This document shows positions 9,321 through 18,923 of a DNA stretch of 64,000 nucleotides, one piece after another (position 1 is the stretch's first letter; each line of letters opens with the position of its first letter). Made by a program: the position numbers and the translations under genes. Under the pieces are notes generated by a model that was not told the origin of the DNA, ran no database searches, and was given only the letters and a program-made list of their open reading frames with translations. This DNA is from Yersinia massiliensis (GTDB lineage: Bacteria > Pseudomonadota > Gammaproteobacteria > Enterobacterales > Enterobacteriaceae), in assembly GCF_003048255.1 (NCBI RefSeq), contig NZ_CP028487.1, positions 3,162,001 to 3,226,000 on the forward strand. Direction: 5' to 3'.

Positions 9321-10565
9321 ATGTCGATGGATTTATCCCAACCGTTAGCACGACCTTCCGTTCTTGGTGGCGCGATGATTATCGCAGGCACTGCCGTGGG
9401 CGCGGGAATGTTTTCAATCCCAATTGTGACGGCTGGGGTATGGTTTAGCGGTTCAGTCATGCTGCTGATTTATACGTGGGCTTGTATGTTGATATCCGGC
9501 CTAATGATTCTGGAAGCTAACCTGAACTACCCGACTGGGGCGAGCTTTCACACCATGGTGAAAGATTTGCTCGGTAAGGTGTGGAGCTCAATCAACGGGC
9601 TGTCGATAACTTTCGTGCTTTATATTCTGACATACGCCTATATCTCTGCCGGTGGCTCAATTATCACGCATACACTGCAAAATGTGGCGGGCATCAGCCA
9701 AACTGAGTCAGGTTTTATCTTTGCCGTATTGGTGGCCTTTATTGTTTGGTTATCGACTCGCGCTGTTGACCGCCTGAGTACGATCCTAATCGGCGGTATG
9801 GTTATCACCTTTATCATGTCCGTCGGCGATATGTTTAGCCACGTGCAAAGTACTGTTCTATTTAATCAAACTGACAGTAATGCTCATTATTTACCTTATG
9901 CACTGGCGGCACTGCCCTACTTGCTAACCTCATTCGGCTATCACGGTAATGTGCCAGGGCTGGTGAAATATTATCAAAAAGACAGCAAGGCTGTGGTACG
10001 TAGTCTGCTGTACGGCACCTTGATCGCATTGGTTATCTATGTGTTATGGCAGTATGCCATTCAGGGCAATATCGCTCGGGATGCTTTCAAACAAGTAATT
10101 GCTGACGGTGGCAATATCGGCAGCTTGCTAAAACAAATGGATAGCGTGTCGACCAGTCAAGCCACCAGCCAACTACTCAATGCGTTTTCTTATATGGCAC
10201 TCGCAAGCTCGTTCCTCGGGGTATCCCTTGGTCTGTTCGATTACATTGCTGATTTCTTCAAATTCTCTGATAACCGCAGCGGGCGAACTAAGTCTGCGTT
10301 AATCACTTTTGTACCGCCAACCCTTGGCGCGCTGCTGTTCCCTAACGGCTTCTTATACGCCATTGGCTTCGCGGGCTTAGCCGCCACCATTTGGGCGGTG
10401 ATCGTGCCAGCACTGATGGCACGCGCCAGCCGTCAGCGCTTCCCGAAAGCCGTTTACCGGGCACCGGGGGGCCGCTTTATGATTGGCTTTATTATCCTGT
10501 TTGGTCTGGTGAATGCGGTCGCGCACATTGCCGCACTGTTCGGCCTTTTGCCAGTGTATGCGTAA
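9321..10565 (+). CDS. mtr: Tryptophan permease Mtr
   Basis: A 414-residue aromatic amino acid permease of the hydroxy/aromatic amino acid permease family, the same length as E. coli Mtr. About eleven hydrophobic segments are seen. Characteristic stretches are GGAMIIAGTAVGAGMFS near the N-terminus, LNYPTGASF, FGYHGNVPGLVKYY and PNGFLYAIGFAGLAATIWA. The closely related TyrP and TnaB are possible, but these stretches and the TrpR operator upstream favour Mtr. The start is the ATG at 9321, with GGAG 5 bases before it. It is not part of this neighbourhood in E. coli K-12. Confidence 0.88.
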   Translation: MSMDLSQPLARPSVLGGAMIIAGTAVGAGMFSIPIVTAGVWFSGSVMLLIYTWACMLISGLMILEANLNYPTGASFHTMVKDLLGKVWSSINGLSITFVLYILTYAYISAGGSIITHTLQNVAGISQTESGFIFAVLVAFIVWLSTRAVDRLSTILIGGMVITFIMSVGDMFSHVQSTVLFNQTDSNAHYLPYALAALPYLLTSFGYHGNVPGLVKYYQKDSKAVVRSLLYGTLIALVIYVLWQYAIQGNIARDAFKQVIADGGNIGSLLKQMDSVSTSQATSQLLNAFSYMALASSFLGVSLGLFDYIADFFKFSDNRSGRTKSALITFVPPTLGALLFPNGFLYAIGFAGLAATIWAVIVPALMARASRQRFPKAVYRAPGGRFMIGFIILFGLVNAVAHIAALFGLLPVYA

Positions 10566-10678
10566 GGTCAATTTGGCCTCGAAAATCTTACGTTTTTTTG
10601 CGCTATCTGCTTGCCTGAATCATCTGTCACGGGTAAGTTGTCGCAACTTAACTTCAACCCTGATTGGCGGTTATTTTT

Positions 10679-11251
10679 ATGGCAAGAGCTAACGAAATTA
10701 AACGTGGTATGGCAGTCAACCTCAACGGCAAATTGCTGTTGGTGAAAGATATTGATGTGCAAAGTCCAAGCGCCCGTGGCGCAAGTACCCTGTATAAAAT
10801 GCGTTTTTCTGATGTGCGTACAGGTTTAAAAGTTGAAGAGCGTTTTAAGGGCGATGAAATCCTCGATACCATCACCCTGACGCGTCGTTCTGTGAATTTC
10901 TCTTATATCGATGGCGACGAATACGTCTTTATGGATGATGAAGATTACACGCCATATAACTTCAAAAAAGAACAGATCGAAGATGAACTGTTGTTTATCC
11001 CTGAAGGCGGTATGCCGGGTATGCAAGTGTTAACCATGGATGGCCAATTGCTGGCGTTAGAATTGCCGCAAACCGTTGATATGGAAATTGTTGAGACAGC
11101 ACCTAGCATCAAAGGGGCATCAGCCAGCGCCCGTAACAAACCAGCAGTGATGAGTACCGGTCTATCTATTCAGGTGCCAGAATATATCAGCCCAGGTGAG
11201 AAGATCCGTATCCATATTGCGGAACGCCGTTATATGGGCCGCGCAGAGTAA
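10679..11251 (+). CDS. yeiP: Elongation factor P-like protein YeiP
   Basis: A 190-residue EF-P paralogue with three beta-barrel domains. It begins [11 protein letters not shown] and ends [14 protein letters not shown]. It should bind ribosomes between the P and E sites, but the exact role of YeiP is not settled. A TTG-started extension from 10664 is in frame; the ATG at 10679 gives the length of E. coli YeiP exactly. A terminator follows at about 11297. Confidence 0.95.
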   Translation: MARANEIKRGMAVNLNGKLLLVKDIDVQSPSARGASTLYKMRFSDVRTGLKVEERFKGDEILDTITLTRRSVNFSYIDGDEYVFMDDEDYTPYNFKKEQIEDELLFIPEGGMPGMQVLTMDGQLLALELPQTVDMEIVETAPSIKGASASARNKPAVMSTGLSIQVPEYISPGEKIRIHIAERRYMGRAE

Positions 11252-11296
11252 TCCCCTTCATCTCGCTAAGTAGGGATTAAGGGATTGTATCGATAT

Positions 11297-11326
11297 TAAG
11301 GGCCGGAAATCGGCCCTTAGTTTATT
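11297..11326 (+). terminator. Terminator after yeiP
   Basis: The hairpin TAAGGGCCG / CGGCCCTTA with loop GAAAT is followed by GTTTATT. It separates yeiP from the convergent uxuA. Confidence 0.78.
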
Positions 11327-11389
11327 GGCCGAGCACTGGCTACGGAGAACGCAGCCAACACACAGGCAATTTGAAAACTGACGGGGATG

Positions 11390-12580
11390 TTATTTGAACT
11401 CAGGGAAGAACGCCCTCTTCAACGCCAACTCCACACCGCGCACTTCAGCTAACCCTTTCAACCGACCAATCGCTGAATACCCTGGATTGGTTTTCTTATG
11501 CAAATCATCTAGCATCTGGTGCCCGTGGTCTGGTCGCATCGGGATCGGACGCATATCACCGGCGGTCTGACGACGCTGCTCTTCCGTTAAAATCGCTTTA
11601 ACCACGGAATACATATCGACATCGCCTTGCAAATGACCGCCTTCATGGAAGGTTTTCGGGTTCCCTTCGCGGCAAGTTGAGCGCAAATGGGTAAAGTGGA
11701 TACGATCCCCAAAGGTTTCGATCATTTTCACCAAATCATTATCCGCGCGAACACCGTAAGAACCGGTACACATGGTAAAACCGTTATGAATACTATCAAC
11801 GGTTTCCTTCAGCCACTGCATATCTTCGATGGTCGAAACAATACGCGGCAAGCCGAGAATTGGACGCGGTGGATCATCAGGGTGAACCGCCATACGCAAC
11901 CCAACTTGTTCTGCTACTGGGATAATTGCGCGCAAGAAATAAGCCATATTTTCCCGCAATTGCGCTTTATCGATACCGTCATACTCCGCCAGACGTGCAC
12001 GGAATTGATCCAACGTATAACCTTCTTCTGCGCCCGGTAGCCCAGCAATGATATTGCCTGTCAATTTAGCGATATCCGCCTCAGACATGGCATCGAAATA
12101 ATCTGCCGCCTGCGCTTGCTCTTCAGCCGTATAATCATTGACAGCACCAGGGCGTTTCAGGATGTGTAGCTCGAAGGTCGCAAAAGCTATCTGATCAAAA
12201 CGTAATGCTTTGGAGCCATCTGGCAATTGATATTCCAGATCCGTTCGTGTCCAATCCAGCACAGGCATGAAGTTGTAGCACACAGTATCAATACCGCAGG
12301 CAGCAAGGTTTCGCAGGGTTTGCTGGTAATTTTCAATATGTTGCTGATAATTGCCGCTGTGGGTTTTGATCTCTTCATGGATCGGCACGCTTTCCACTAC
12401 CGACCATACCAACCCTTTCGCCGCCAATTCAGCCTGACGTTGTTTAATTTCACTTACCGGCCAGACTTCGCCATTTGGGATGTGATGTAATGCCGTCACT
12501 ACTCCGGTTGCCCCCGCCTGACGGATATCATCTAACGACACCGGATCATTCGGTCCATACCAACGCCATGTTTGTTCCAT
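11390..12580 (-). CDS. uxuA: D-mannonate dehydratase UxuA
   Basis: A 396-residue enzyme that dehydrates D-mannonate to 2-keto-3-deoxygluconate in hexuronate breakdown. It starts [21 protein letters not shown]. The family stretches [26 protein letters not shown] and MRPDHGH, which contribute metal and substrate ligands, are intact. Length is close to E. coli UxuA (394). It is divergent from uxuB across a 360-base gap that holds a candidate UxuR operator. Confidence 0.96.
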   Translation of the reverse strand: MEQTWRWYGPNDPVSLDDIRQAGATGVVTALHHIPNGEVWPVSEIKQRQAELAAKGLVWSVVESVPIHEEIKTHSGNYQQHIENYQQTLRNLAACGIDTVCYNFMPVLDWTRTDLEYQLPDGSKALRFDQIAFATFELHILKRPGAVNDYTAEEQAQAADYFDAMSEADIAKLTGNIIAGLPGAEEGYTLDQFRARLAEYDGIDKAQLRENMAYFLRAIIPVAEQVGLRMAVHPDDPPRPILGLPRIVSTIEDMQWLKETVDSIHNGFTMCTGSYGVRADNDLVKMIETFGDRIHFTHLRSTCREGNPKTFHEGGHLQGDVDMYSVVKAILTEEQRRQTAGDMRPIPMRPDHGHQMLDDLHKKTNPGYSAIGRLKGLAEVRGVELALKRAFFPEFK

Positions 12581-12737
12581 TTATTTTCTACCTTCTGCGT
12601 ATGCGTAAACTGTTCAGGTGCTAAAAATGTTGTTATACCGATTTCCAAGAGGTATCACTCAGCTTTATCCTTACGCTTTATGCGTTGCGTGTCAAAAAGC
12701 AAAACCTCATTGGTTGATCCAACTCACGAATATTATC

Positions 12738-12758
12738 AAAATTGGACTTACCAATTTT
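12738..12758. promoter_or_regulatory. Candidate UxuR operator between uxuA and uxuB
   Basis: AAAATTGG-ACTTA-CCAATTTT is a perfect 8-bp inverted repeat. Its core TGGNCTNACCA is also found before uxuR at 15368-15380. FadR-subfamily regulators bind TGGT-N3-ACCA-like sites. The site is central in the 360-base divergent gap 12581-12940, where it could control both directions. I see nothing else in that gap. Confidence 0.72.
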
Positions 12759-12940
12759 ATTTTCTGTCATATGGCTTTACACTGCAAGCCGATATTCATG
12801 GCAACAAGCAAAAGAAAATGGTCGGTATGCTGTGGCTTTTTTTTCCTACGGATCGCCAACTGAAACTGGTCTAATAACTTTTATCTGCCACTTTTTATGT
12901 CAACCCTTCATCATCGGGGTGAATAATTTTGGAGTAACGC

Positions 12941-14413
12941 ATGAACACCATTGCCAACAGCACACTTCCCGCCAACGTACAGCGACCTACTTATGATAGA
13001 ACGGCACTGAAAAGCCGTATTGTTCACATCGGTTTTGGTGCATTTCATCGCGCCCATCAGGCACTCCTGACCGACCGAGTGCTCAATAAGCAAGGGGGGG
13101 ACTGGGGGATATGTGAAGTCAGCCTGTTTGGTGGCGATGTTTTGATCCAAAATTTACGCCAACAAGATCATCTCTTCTCTGTTCTGGAGAAAGGCGCACA
13201 AGGTCATCAAGGCATTATTGTCGGTTCCGTTTGTGAGTCGGTGCATGCTCGGTTAGATGGCATCATGCAGGTGCTGGAAAAATTAGCTGAACCACAGGTT
13301 GCCATCGTTTCTCTGACTATTACGGAAAAAGGTTATTGCATTGAACCGGGTACGGGTCAGCTAGACCTGCAAAATGAGTTTGTGCGCGCCGATTTGGCCA
13401 TACCGGATGCACCAACCTCAGCCCCAGGAATTTTGGTCGAAGCACTGCGTCTGCGTCGTTTACGGGGTTTGCCGCCTTTTACCGTGCTGTCTTGCGATAA
13501 CATTCCGGAAAATGGTCATGTGGTCAAAAATGCCGTGATGGGATTGGCAATGGCTCGCGACCCCGAATTAGCCCAATGGATCAGCCAAAATGTGACTTTC
13601 CCCAATACGATGGTCGATCGTATTGTTCCTGCTGCCACGCCTGAAACTTTACAAGAAATCGCTGATGCTCTGACCGTGGCAGATCCCTGTGGTATCGCCT
13701 GCGAGCCGTTTATTCAGTGGGTGGTCGAAGACAAATTTGTGGCCGGTCGCCCAGATTGGCAAGTGGCTGGCGTACAATTAGTTGACGATGTTTTACCCTT
13801 TGAAGAAATGAAGCTGCGCATGCTCAACGGGAGCCATTCTTATCTCTCATATTTGGGTTATCTGGCGGGTTATCAGCACATTAATGATTGCATGGCTGAC
13901 GATAACTATCGTTTAACCGCACGTCGCTTAATGATGGAAGAACAGGCTCCCACTTTGCGCGTCACAGGTGTTGATCTCAATGCTTATGCGGACCAATTGA
14001 TCGAACGCTATTGCAATCCGGCACTCAAACATCGCACATGGCAAATTGCGATGGATGGTAGCCAGAAATTACCACAGCGGATGTTGGATTCTGTACGCTG
14101 GCATCTGCAGCATGGCGGAAGCTATCGTTGCCTAGCATTGGGTATCGCCGGTTGGATGCGTTATGTCAGTGGTGTCGATGATAGTGGTCAATCTATTGAT
14201 ATCCGTGACCCTATGGTTGATAGCTTTAAGAAGTGCGTCGCTAACAGCGAAGATGGCATTGCGCGCGTGCAGAGTTTGCTCTCGTTGAAATCACTGTTTG
14301 GTGAATCCTTGCCACAGCAGCAAGAATTTGTTCAAGCGGTCACTGAGGCTTATCTCAGCTTGCAAAAATTTGGGGCTAAAGAGAGTGTTAAGCGCTTAGC
14401 AATGCAGGCTTAA
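12941..14413 (+). CDS. uxuB: D-fructuronate reductase / mannonate oxidoreductase UxuB (YeiQ position)
   Basis: A 490-residue member of the polyol (mannitol) dehydrogenase family. It has an N-terminal Rossmann fold with HIGFGAFHRAHQA at about residues 27-39. The C-terminal catalytic domain contains KLRMLNGSHSYLSYLGYLAG, whose lysine and histidine are catalytic in this family. It would convert fructuronate to mannonate with NADH, the step before UxuA. By position it equals E. coli yeiQ, a UxuB paralogue; pairing with uxuA and uxuR favours the UxuB function. GGAG lies 7 bases before the start. Confidence 0.9.
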   Translation: MNTIANSTLPANVQRPTYDRTALKSRIVHIGFGAFHRAHQALLTDRVLNKQGGDWGICEVSLFGGDVLIQNLRQQDHLFSVLEKGAQGHQGIIVGSVCESVHARLDGIMQVLEKLAEPQVAIVSLTITEKGYCIEPGTGQLDLQNEFVRADLAIPDAPTSAPGILVEALRLRRLRGLPPFTVLSCDNIPENGHVVKNAVMGLAMARDPELAQWISQNVTFPNTMVDRIVPAATPETLQEIADALTVADPCGIACEPFIQWVVEDKFVAGRPDWQVAGVQLVDDVLPFEEMKLRMLNGSHSYLSYLGYLAGYQHINDCMADDNYRLTARRLMMEEQAPTLRVTGVDLNAYADQLIERYCNPALKHRTWQIAMDGSQKLPQRMLDSVRWHLQHGGSYRCLALGIAGWMRYVSGVDDSGQSIDIRDPMVDSFKKCVANSEDGIARVQSLLSLKSLFGESLPQQQEFVQAVTEAYLSLQKFGAKESVKRLAMQA

Positions 14414-14420
14414 TACCGTG

Positions 14421-14506
14421 ACTGAATACTATCGGCTGAATACTACTTGGGCTAAATACTACTATGCCTAAATACTGCGGCTAAATAATTGTTATTCAGC
14501 CGATAG
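14421..14506. repeat. Five short direct repeats ending in a 14-bp inverted repeat
   Basis: CTRAATACT-like units begin at 14422, 14435, 14452, 14468 and 14481 (the last is CTAAATAAT). In addition CTATCGGCTGAATA at 14429-14442 is perfectly inverted at 14493-14506. The element fills the gap between the convergent uxuB and uxuR. It may form a large hairpin that acts as a terminator; no clear T tract follows. Confidence 0.7.
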
Positions 14507-14565
14507 CGCCCCATCAATCATTGGCGTTGTCCATCGACAGCGCCAAAGGATAAGAGGTGGGATCA

Positions 14566-15309
14566 TTACTCTTCTAATTGATTCGGCGCTGATTCAAACA
14601 GATACCCGTCAAAATCCGGATGATCCGCATCAGAAAGTGCCAACAGCTTAATTTTAACGTTCTCCAAATGCTGCCACATGGCTTGCTTGGCGGCTTTACT
14701 GTCGCGACGCAATACCGCTTGCAGAATTTTTTGGTGGTCTTCCAACCATTGCCAGCGGTAACTAAAATCAATCGTATGACTGTGAGCCCCCTGCCACATC
14801 GCGCTGGTTTTCCTGGCTTGCCAAGCTTCTGCAACCATATTGGCTAGGACGCTATTTTGTGTCGATTGCGCTAACAGGCAATGAAATAACTCATCAGCAC
14901 TCTCATCCACAGCACCCGCTGCCAGTGCCGTTTTCTCCAGCTCAATAGCATGTCGCATTTTGATGATATCGGCCTTGGTGGCCTGCATGGCGGCGAACGC
15001 AGCGACTTCACTTTCCAACAGTTGGCGGGCTTGCAACAGCTCAAAGGGGCCATATCCACTGTCAGCGGAAACAGCAGATTCCCCCTCAGATAAGGTATCA
15101 GGCACATTGACCACGTAAACACCGGAGCCTTTACGCACTTCAATCAACTTTTCCAGCTCCAGCATAATCAGTGCTTCACGCACTACACTGCGACTGACGC
15201 TGAAATTTTCAGCGATATCACGCTCAGGCGGTAAACGATCGCCTAACTTGTACTGCCCGTTAACAATGGATTCGCGCAGTTGACTGCCCACTTCCTGATA
15301 TAACCGCAT
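14566..15309 (-). CDS. uxuR: GntR-family (FadR subfamily) regulator UxuR
   Basis: A 247-residue repressor. The N-terminal winged helix (MRLYQEVGSQLRESI, LPPERDIAENF, SRSVVREALIMLE) is followed by an all-helical FCD ligand domain (GPFELLQARQLLE; AKQAMWQHLENVK). It resembles both UxuR and ExuR of E. coli. The YQEVG start and the YFDGYLF-like end (here DFDGYLFESAP) are closer to UxuR. It probably controls uxuA and uxuB in response to fructuronate or mannonate, and itself through the operator-like site at 15368. Confidence 0.9.
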   Translation of the reverse strand: MRLYQEVGSQLRESIVNGQYKLGDRLPPERDIAENFSVSRSVVREALIMLELEKLIEVRKGSGVYVVNVPDTLSEGESAVSADSGYGPFELLQARQLLESEVAAFAAMQATKADIIKMRHAIELEKTALAAGAVDESADELFHCLLAQSTQNSVLANMVAEAWQARKTSAMWQGAHSHTIDFSYRWQWLEDHQKILQAVLRRDSKAAKQAMWQHLENVKIKLLALSDADHPDFDGYLFESAPNQLEE

Positions 15310-15367
15310 AACCTTATTTCCTGCATCACGCTGTTAGCATCGATATGGCAATTATCGATAGGCTTAA

Positions 15368-15380
15368 TTGGCCTGACCAA
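15368..15380. promoter_or_regulatory. Candidate UxuR autoregulatory operator
   Basis: TTGGCCTGACCAA has the same TTGG-N5-CCAA frame and the shared TGGNCTNACCA core seen in the uxuA-uxuB gap. It lies about 59 bases upstream of the uxuR start. Confidence 0.62.
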
Positions 15381-15437
15381 AAGGGTGTTTGAATGAGGTG
15401 AGTATATCATGCGGTCAAACAGCATTATGAGGTTTAT

Positions 15438-15464
15438 CACGGCTTATCGAAATGATAAGCCGTG
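15438..15464. terminator. 11-bp hairpin between uxuR and the pilin-like gene
   Basis: CACGGCTTATC / GATAAGCCGTG is a perfect stem with loop GAAAT. It lies 35 bases after the pilin-like gene stop (read on minus). No T run follows on either strand, so it may be a weak terminator or a processed RNA end. Confidence 0.55.
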
Positions 15465-15499
15465 ACTTGATGCCATTGAGAATAATACGACTGGAAATA

Positions 15500-15826
15500 T
15501 TAAAGGTAACTCACTGTCATTATGCCCAAGCTACGCTGCGGATTTAGCCATTCCAAACGAGAAGACGCTAAATTACCCGGTAACTGTGAGAGTAAAGGCA
15601 TATTACGTGAAAGAGGTTGTCGATGAGTCAGGGTTTCGCCATTACGATAACAACTTGTTGTCATCGTTTGATTCACTACCGCCGTATTACATGGACTGTC
15701 TACAATGGCACCGTGAAATGTAATTGTGCCTGAAACTGACAGGTTGGATTGCGTACTACTTGCAGGGAAAGAGATTATCCATGAAAACATTATCGCTAAG
15801 ATAATTTGTACCCGATAATTGCTCAT
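15500..15826 (-). CDS. Short orphan type 1 pilin-like protein
   Basis: A 108-residue exported protein. A signal peptide is clear (about residues 1-25, ISFPASSTQS). It is followed by SGTITFHGAIVDSPC, the usual first strand and first cysteine of a chaperone-usher pilin. A second cysteine is in TTSCYR, and the protein ends IMTVSYL, like a pilin last strand. The middle is about 60 residues shorter than normal pilins. The start at 15826 has GAGGTGG upstream and leaves out an implausible 35-residue extension. There is no chaperone or usher nearby. It could be a reduced minor pilin or a decayed gene. Confidence 0.7.
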   Translation of the reverse strand: MSNYRVQIILAIMFSWIISFPASSTQSNLSVSGTITFHGAIVDSPCNTAVVNQTMTTSCYRNGETLTHRQPLSRNMPLLSQLPGNLASSRLEWLNPQRSLGIMTVSYL

Positions 15827-16140
15827 AACCACCTCGTCTCTCATATCTGTCATTTTAAAGATAGAGGATTTCAGCCAGAGCAATACGAATGTTAGAGCAA
15901 TTTTTATTGCCTTACTCGGTCTATAACTCACTAAAATACCTCGAAGAAGTGAATTATATTTCTTATCGGTGTATAACGATTAGGCAGGATTCCTACGCAT
16001 CCTAGGAAATATTCTCTATTTGCGTATATTTCATTCAAAAATAAGTTTACTCGGGGTTATCTCCTTTCTGATTATCACCTTGGAAATAGTAATCACCTTG
16101 ATAATTTATTTAAAAAAAATTTTTATACCGGAGGCCTAAA

Positions 16141-17124
16141 ATGACAAAAACCAACCTGATTACCGGCTTTCTGGGGTGCGGTAAAACCACCACGATTCGC
16201 CATTTACTTTCGCAGAAGCCTGAAAATGAAAAATGGGCTGTTCTGGTCAATGAATTTGGTGAGATTGGGATTGATGGTGCGCTGTTATCAGAAAGCGGCG
16301 CAGTATTGAAAGAAATACCGGGCGGATGCATGTGTTGCGTTAATGGTTTACCCATGCAAGTGGGTCTGAACATGCTACTACAACAAGCAAAGCCCGATCG
16401 ATTGCTCATCGAGCCAACAGGATTGGGTCATCCTAAACAGATATTGTCATTATTAACTGCCGAGACTTATCTGCCTTGGATTGATTTACGCGCCACAATC
16501 AGTCTATTAGATGCCCGCCAATTGAGTGAGGCTCGGTACACAGAAAATGAGAATTTCCGCGACCAATTAGCCGCTGCGGATATTATTGTGGCGAATAAGC
16601 AAGATACTTATCGCGCCGCGGATTACACCGCATTACAGCAATGGCAGGAACAGCAGCCAGTCACCCGCCCACTGTATTATGCAGAGCAAGGCAAAATTGA
16701 TGTGGCCTTACTCGATATACCACACACTAATCATAATGAATTACCCGACGGCGCACATCATCATGGCACACAGCAGAAAAAAGGGTTGGCAGCACTCAGC
16801 TTGAAAGGCACTGAACCTTGGCGTCGAGCACTTAATCAAGGTCAAGATTATCTGAGTTGCGGTTGGATATTTAATGCAGATACCATATTTGATACGGTTC
16901 CACTATTGGAGTGGGTACGATTGAATCCGGCTGAACGTGTCAAAGGGGTAATGCGTATTGCTGAAGGCACATTAGTCGTTAATCGCCAAGGTGCAGACTT
17001 GCAAATAGAGACCCGCCAAATACCACCGCTCGATAGCCGAATTGAACTCATTAACGCGACTGAAATAGACTGGAACAAATTACAACATGGATTACTGAAT
17101 ATCCGTTTAAGTAACGGGGTATGA
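16141..17124 (+). CDS. yeiR: Zinc-binding COG0523 GTPase YeiR
   Basis: A 327-residue G3E-family GTPase, a putative metal chaperone. Walker A is GFLGCGKTT (residues 9-17). The COG0523 metal motif GGCMCC supplies Cys63, Cys65 and Cys66. NKQD provides guanine specificity, and a histidine-rich loop lies at about 196-210 (HTNHNE, AHHHG). The C-terminal CobW domain follows. E. coli YeiR (328 aa) binds zinc and hydrolyses GTP. GGAGG lies 6 bases before the start. The gap 15827-16140 upstream is AT-rich and holds only promoter-like sequence. Confidence 0.94.
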   Translation: MTKTNLITGFLGCGKTTTIRHLLSQKPENEKWAVLVNEFGEIGIDGALLSESGAVLKEIPGGCMCCVNGLPMQVGLNMLLQQAKPDRLLIEPTGLGHPKQILSLLTAETYLPWIDLRATISLLDARQLSEARYTENENFRDQLAAADIIVANKQDTYRAADYTALQQWQEQQPVTRPLYYAEQGKIDVALLDIPHTNHNELPDGAHHHGTQQKKGLAALSLKGTEPWRRALNQGQDYLSCGWIFNADTIFDTVPLLEWVRLNPAERVKGVMRIAEGTLVVNRQGADLQIETRQIPPLDSRIELINATEIDWNKLQHGLLNIRLSNGV

Positions 17125-17194
17125 TACGGCCCGACTTTTTACGCCATTCATACTTTTTACTCTATCAATACATTGAAAATTTATAGGCCAGCGC

Positions 17195-17896
17195 ATGACC
17201 CGTCGTCATTTACCGACAATACTATTGCTCAATTTACTCGGGATAGTGCTTTTTCTATCTTGGTATATTCCTGCGAATCACGGCTTTTGGTTTAAAATAG
17301 ATTCGGCAATATTCTTCTATTTCAACCAACATCTGCTCTCCAGCCCTTCGTTCTTGCATTTGGTGGCAATCACTAATAATCGTGCTTTCGATGCGATTTC
17401 TCTACTGTGTATGGGGTCGCTTTATCTTTACTTCTTTATAAAAGAAACGCCTACTGGCCGCCGCCGTCTGGTCGTCATGGGATTCGTGATGTTGCTAACT
17501 GCCGTTATCCTGAATCAATTAGGACATCTGCTGCCGGTTTCTCATCCCAGTCCTACGCTGGTGTTTGAGAACGTCAATCGCGTCAGTGAATTAACCGGTA
17601 TCCCAACGAAAGATGCTTCTAGCGATAGTTTCCCCGGCGACCATGGCATGATGTTGATGATTTTTGCCTGTTTTATGCTGCGTTACTTTTCCCGTGGGGC
17701 GTTTGTTATCGCATTACTGATTGTGGTTATCTTCTCGTTGCCACGCGTGATGATTGGTGCACATTGGTTTACTGATATTGCGGTGGGTTCACTTTCAGTC
17801 GTACTGGTTGGGTCAAGCTGGATATTACTAACACCGCTGAGCGATAAGGTCATTGACGCCATCAATCGGCGTTTGCCAGGTGCCAATCGGTATTAG
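17195..17896 (+). CDS. lpxT: Lipid A 1-diphosphate synthase LpxT
   Basis: A 233-residue inner-membrane PAP2-superfamily enzyme that moves a phosphate from undecaprenyl pyrophosphate to the 1 position of lipid A, on the periplasmic side. About six hydrophobic segments are seen. PAP2 motifs are visible as SFPGDHG (motif 2, catalytic His) and RVMIGAHWFTDIAVG (motif 3, His and Asp). It follows yeiR by 70 bases and precedes mepS, as in E. coli (yeiU). Confidence 0.93.
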   Translation: MTRRHLPTILLLNLLGIVLFLSWYIPANHGFWFKIDSAIFFYFNQHLLSSPSFLHLVAITNNRAFDAISLLCMGSLYLYFFIKETPTGRRRLVVMGFVMLLTAVILNQLGHLLPVSHPSPTLVFENVNRVSELTGIPTKDASSDSFPGDHGMMLMIFACFMLRYFSRGAFVIALLIVVIFSLPRVMIGAHWFTDIAVGSLSVVLVGSSWILLTPLSDKVIDAINRRLPGANRY

Positions 17897-18270
17897 CCTG
17901 CATCAATGAGGGAGAGGCAAATGAGCTTATTTCTTGTCCTCCCTCATTAATACTTCCTCTCATTTATTATCACCAAACGGTTACAAATTCACCTATTCCA
18001 CATTAATATAAAATATCACATTCTGTTACATTAACATTTCGTAAAATAATGGTTATAAAACCCCTCGCCTTTTATTAATCATTACGGTAATCTCAAAAAC
18101 GTTTGTGTTCGGATATCAGTATTCTCACCGCTGTCCTGATTAATATTGTGCGTTCCTGCACATTTATTCGGTTAAGTGATTGTCTCATCAGACCACAAGC
18201 CATAATCTCGATTCGTTTGGCATTTTGGTAGCGACATCCGTCGTAAGGACAGCAAGGGAAAACAACAACA
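17897..18270. other. Intergenic region lpxT-mepS
   Basis: A loose inverted repeat (AATGAGGGA / TCCCTCATT, about 17905-17949) follows lpxT and may end its transcript. The rest is AT-rich and contains the mepS promoter and a leader of unknown extent. No gene is supported. Confidence 0.5.
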
Positions 18271-18855
18271 ATGGTCAAGTCTCAACCTATTATGAGATAT
18301 ATTCTGCGGGTCATTCCTGCGGTTGCAGCAGCGGTAATGTTATCAGCGTGTAGTTCACCACAGACTTCGAACTTACATAATTCGCAAACTGAGATGCGTG
18401 CAGTTAATGACAAAGATGGGCTTTTACTGCAAGCCTCTCAGGATGAATTCGAAGCAATGGTACGCAACGTTGACGTCAAGTCGAAAATCTTAGAACAGTA
18501 TGCAGGGTGGAAAGGGGTTCGTTATCGTTTAGGCGGTAGCACGAAGCGCGGAATTGATTGTTCTGCCTTTGTACAAACGACTTTCCGTGAACAATTTGGT
18601 ATGGATTTGCCGCGCTCAACCTCTGAGCAGCAAGATCTCGGTAAAAAAATCCAACGTACTAAATTGCGCCCCGGTGACTTAGTGCTGTTCCGAGCGGGTT
18701 CGACTGGCCGCCATGTTGGTATTTACTTAGGTAACGATAAATTTGTTCATGCCTCGACAAGTGTCGGTGTGACAATATCGAGCCTAAATGAAGATTATTG
18801 GAATAAGCGTTATCGCGATGGGCGCCGAGTGCTAAGTAGCGGTTCGCGCAGCTAG
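18271..18855 (+). CDS. mepS: Murein DD-endopeptidase MepS (Spr), lipoprotein
   Basis: A 194-residue NlpC/P60 hydrolase that cleaves D-Ala-mDAP crosslinks to allow peptidoglycan growth. The lipobox LSAC places the lipid-modified Cys27. Catalytic Cys97 (GIDCSAF), His148 (GRHVGIY) and His160 (FVHAST) form the expected triad. Length is close to E. coli Spr (188), with a slightly longer linker after the lipobox. A strong terminator follows. Confidence 0.97.
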   Translation: MVKSQPIMRYILRVIPAVAAAVMLSACSSPQTSNLHNSQTEMRAVNDKDGLLLQASQDEFEAMVRNVDVKSKILEQYAGWKGVRYRLGGSTKRGIDCSAFVQTTFREQFGMDLPRSTSEQQDLGKKIQRTKLRPGDLVLFRAGSTGRHVGIYLGNDKFVHASTSVGVTISSLNEDYWNKRYRDGRRVLSSGSRS

Positions 18856-18896
18856 CAGATTTTATTCCTGTTGTCCGAGATACCAAACGAAATACT

Positions 18897-18923
18897 AAAA
18901 CGCTGCCTCGGCAGCGTTTTTTA
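18897..18923 (+). terminator. Intrinsic terminator after mepS
   Basis: AAAACGCTGC / GCAGCGTTTT with a CTCG loop continues into TTATT. The rest of the 18856-19331 gap is AT-rich leader DNA for the next gene, and I see no other feature in it. Confidence 0.9.

Noticed and set aside
9142..9348. 68-codon frame upstream of mtr
   Set aside because: It covers the TrpR operator and the mtr start, has no good ribosome site and no recognisable protein features.
12572..12874. Plus-strand frames in the uxuA-uxuB gap
   Set aside because: They overlap the candidate UxuR operator, have no ribosome site and no protein-like pattern.
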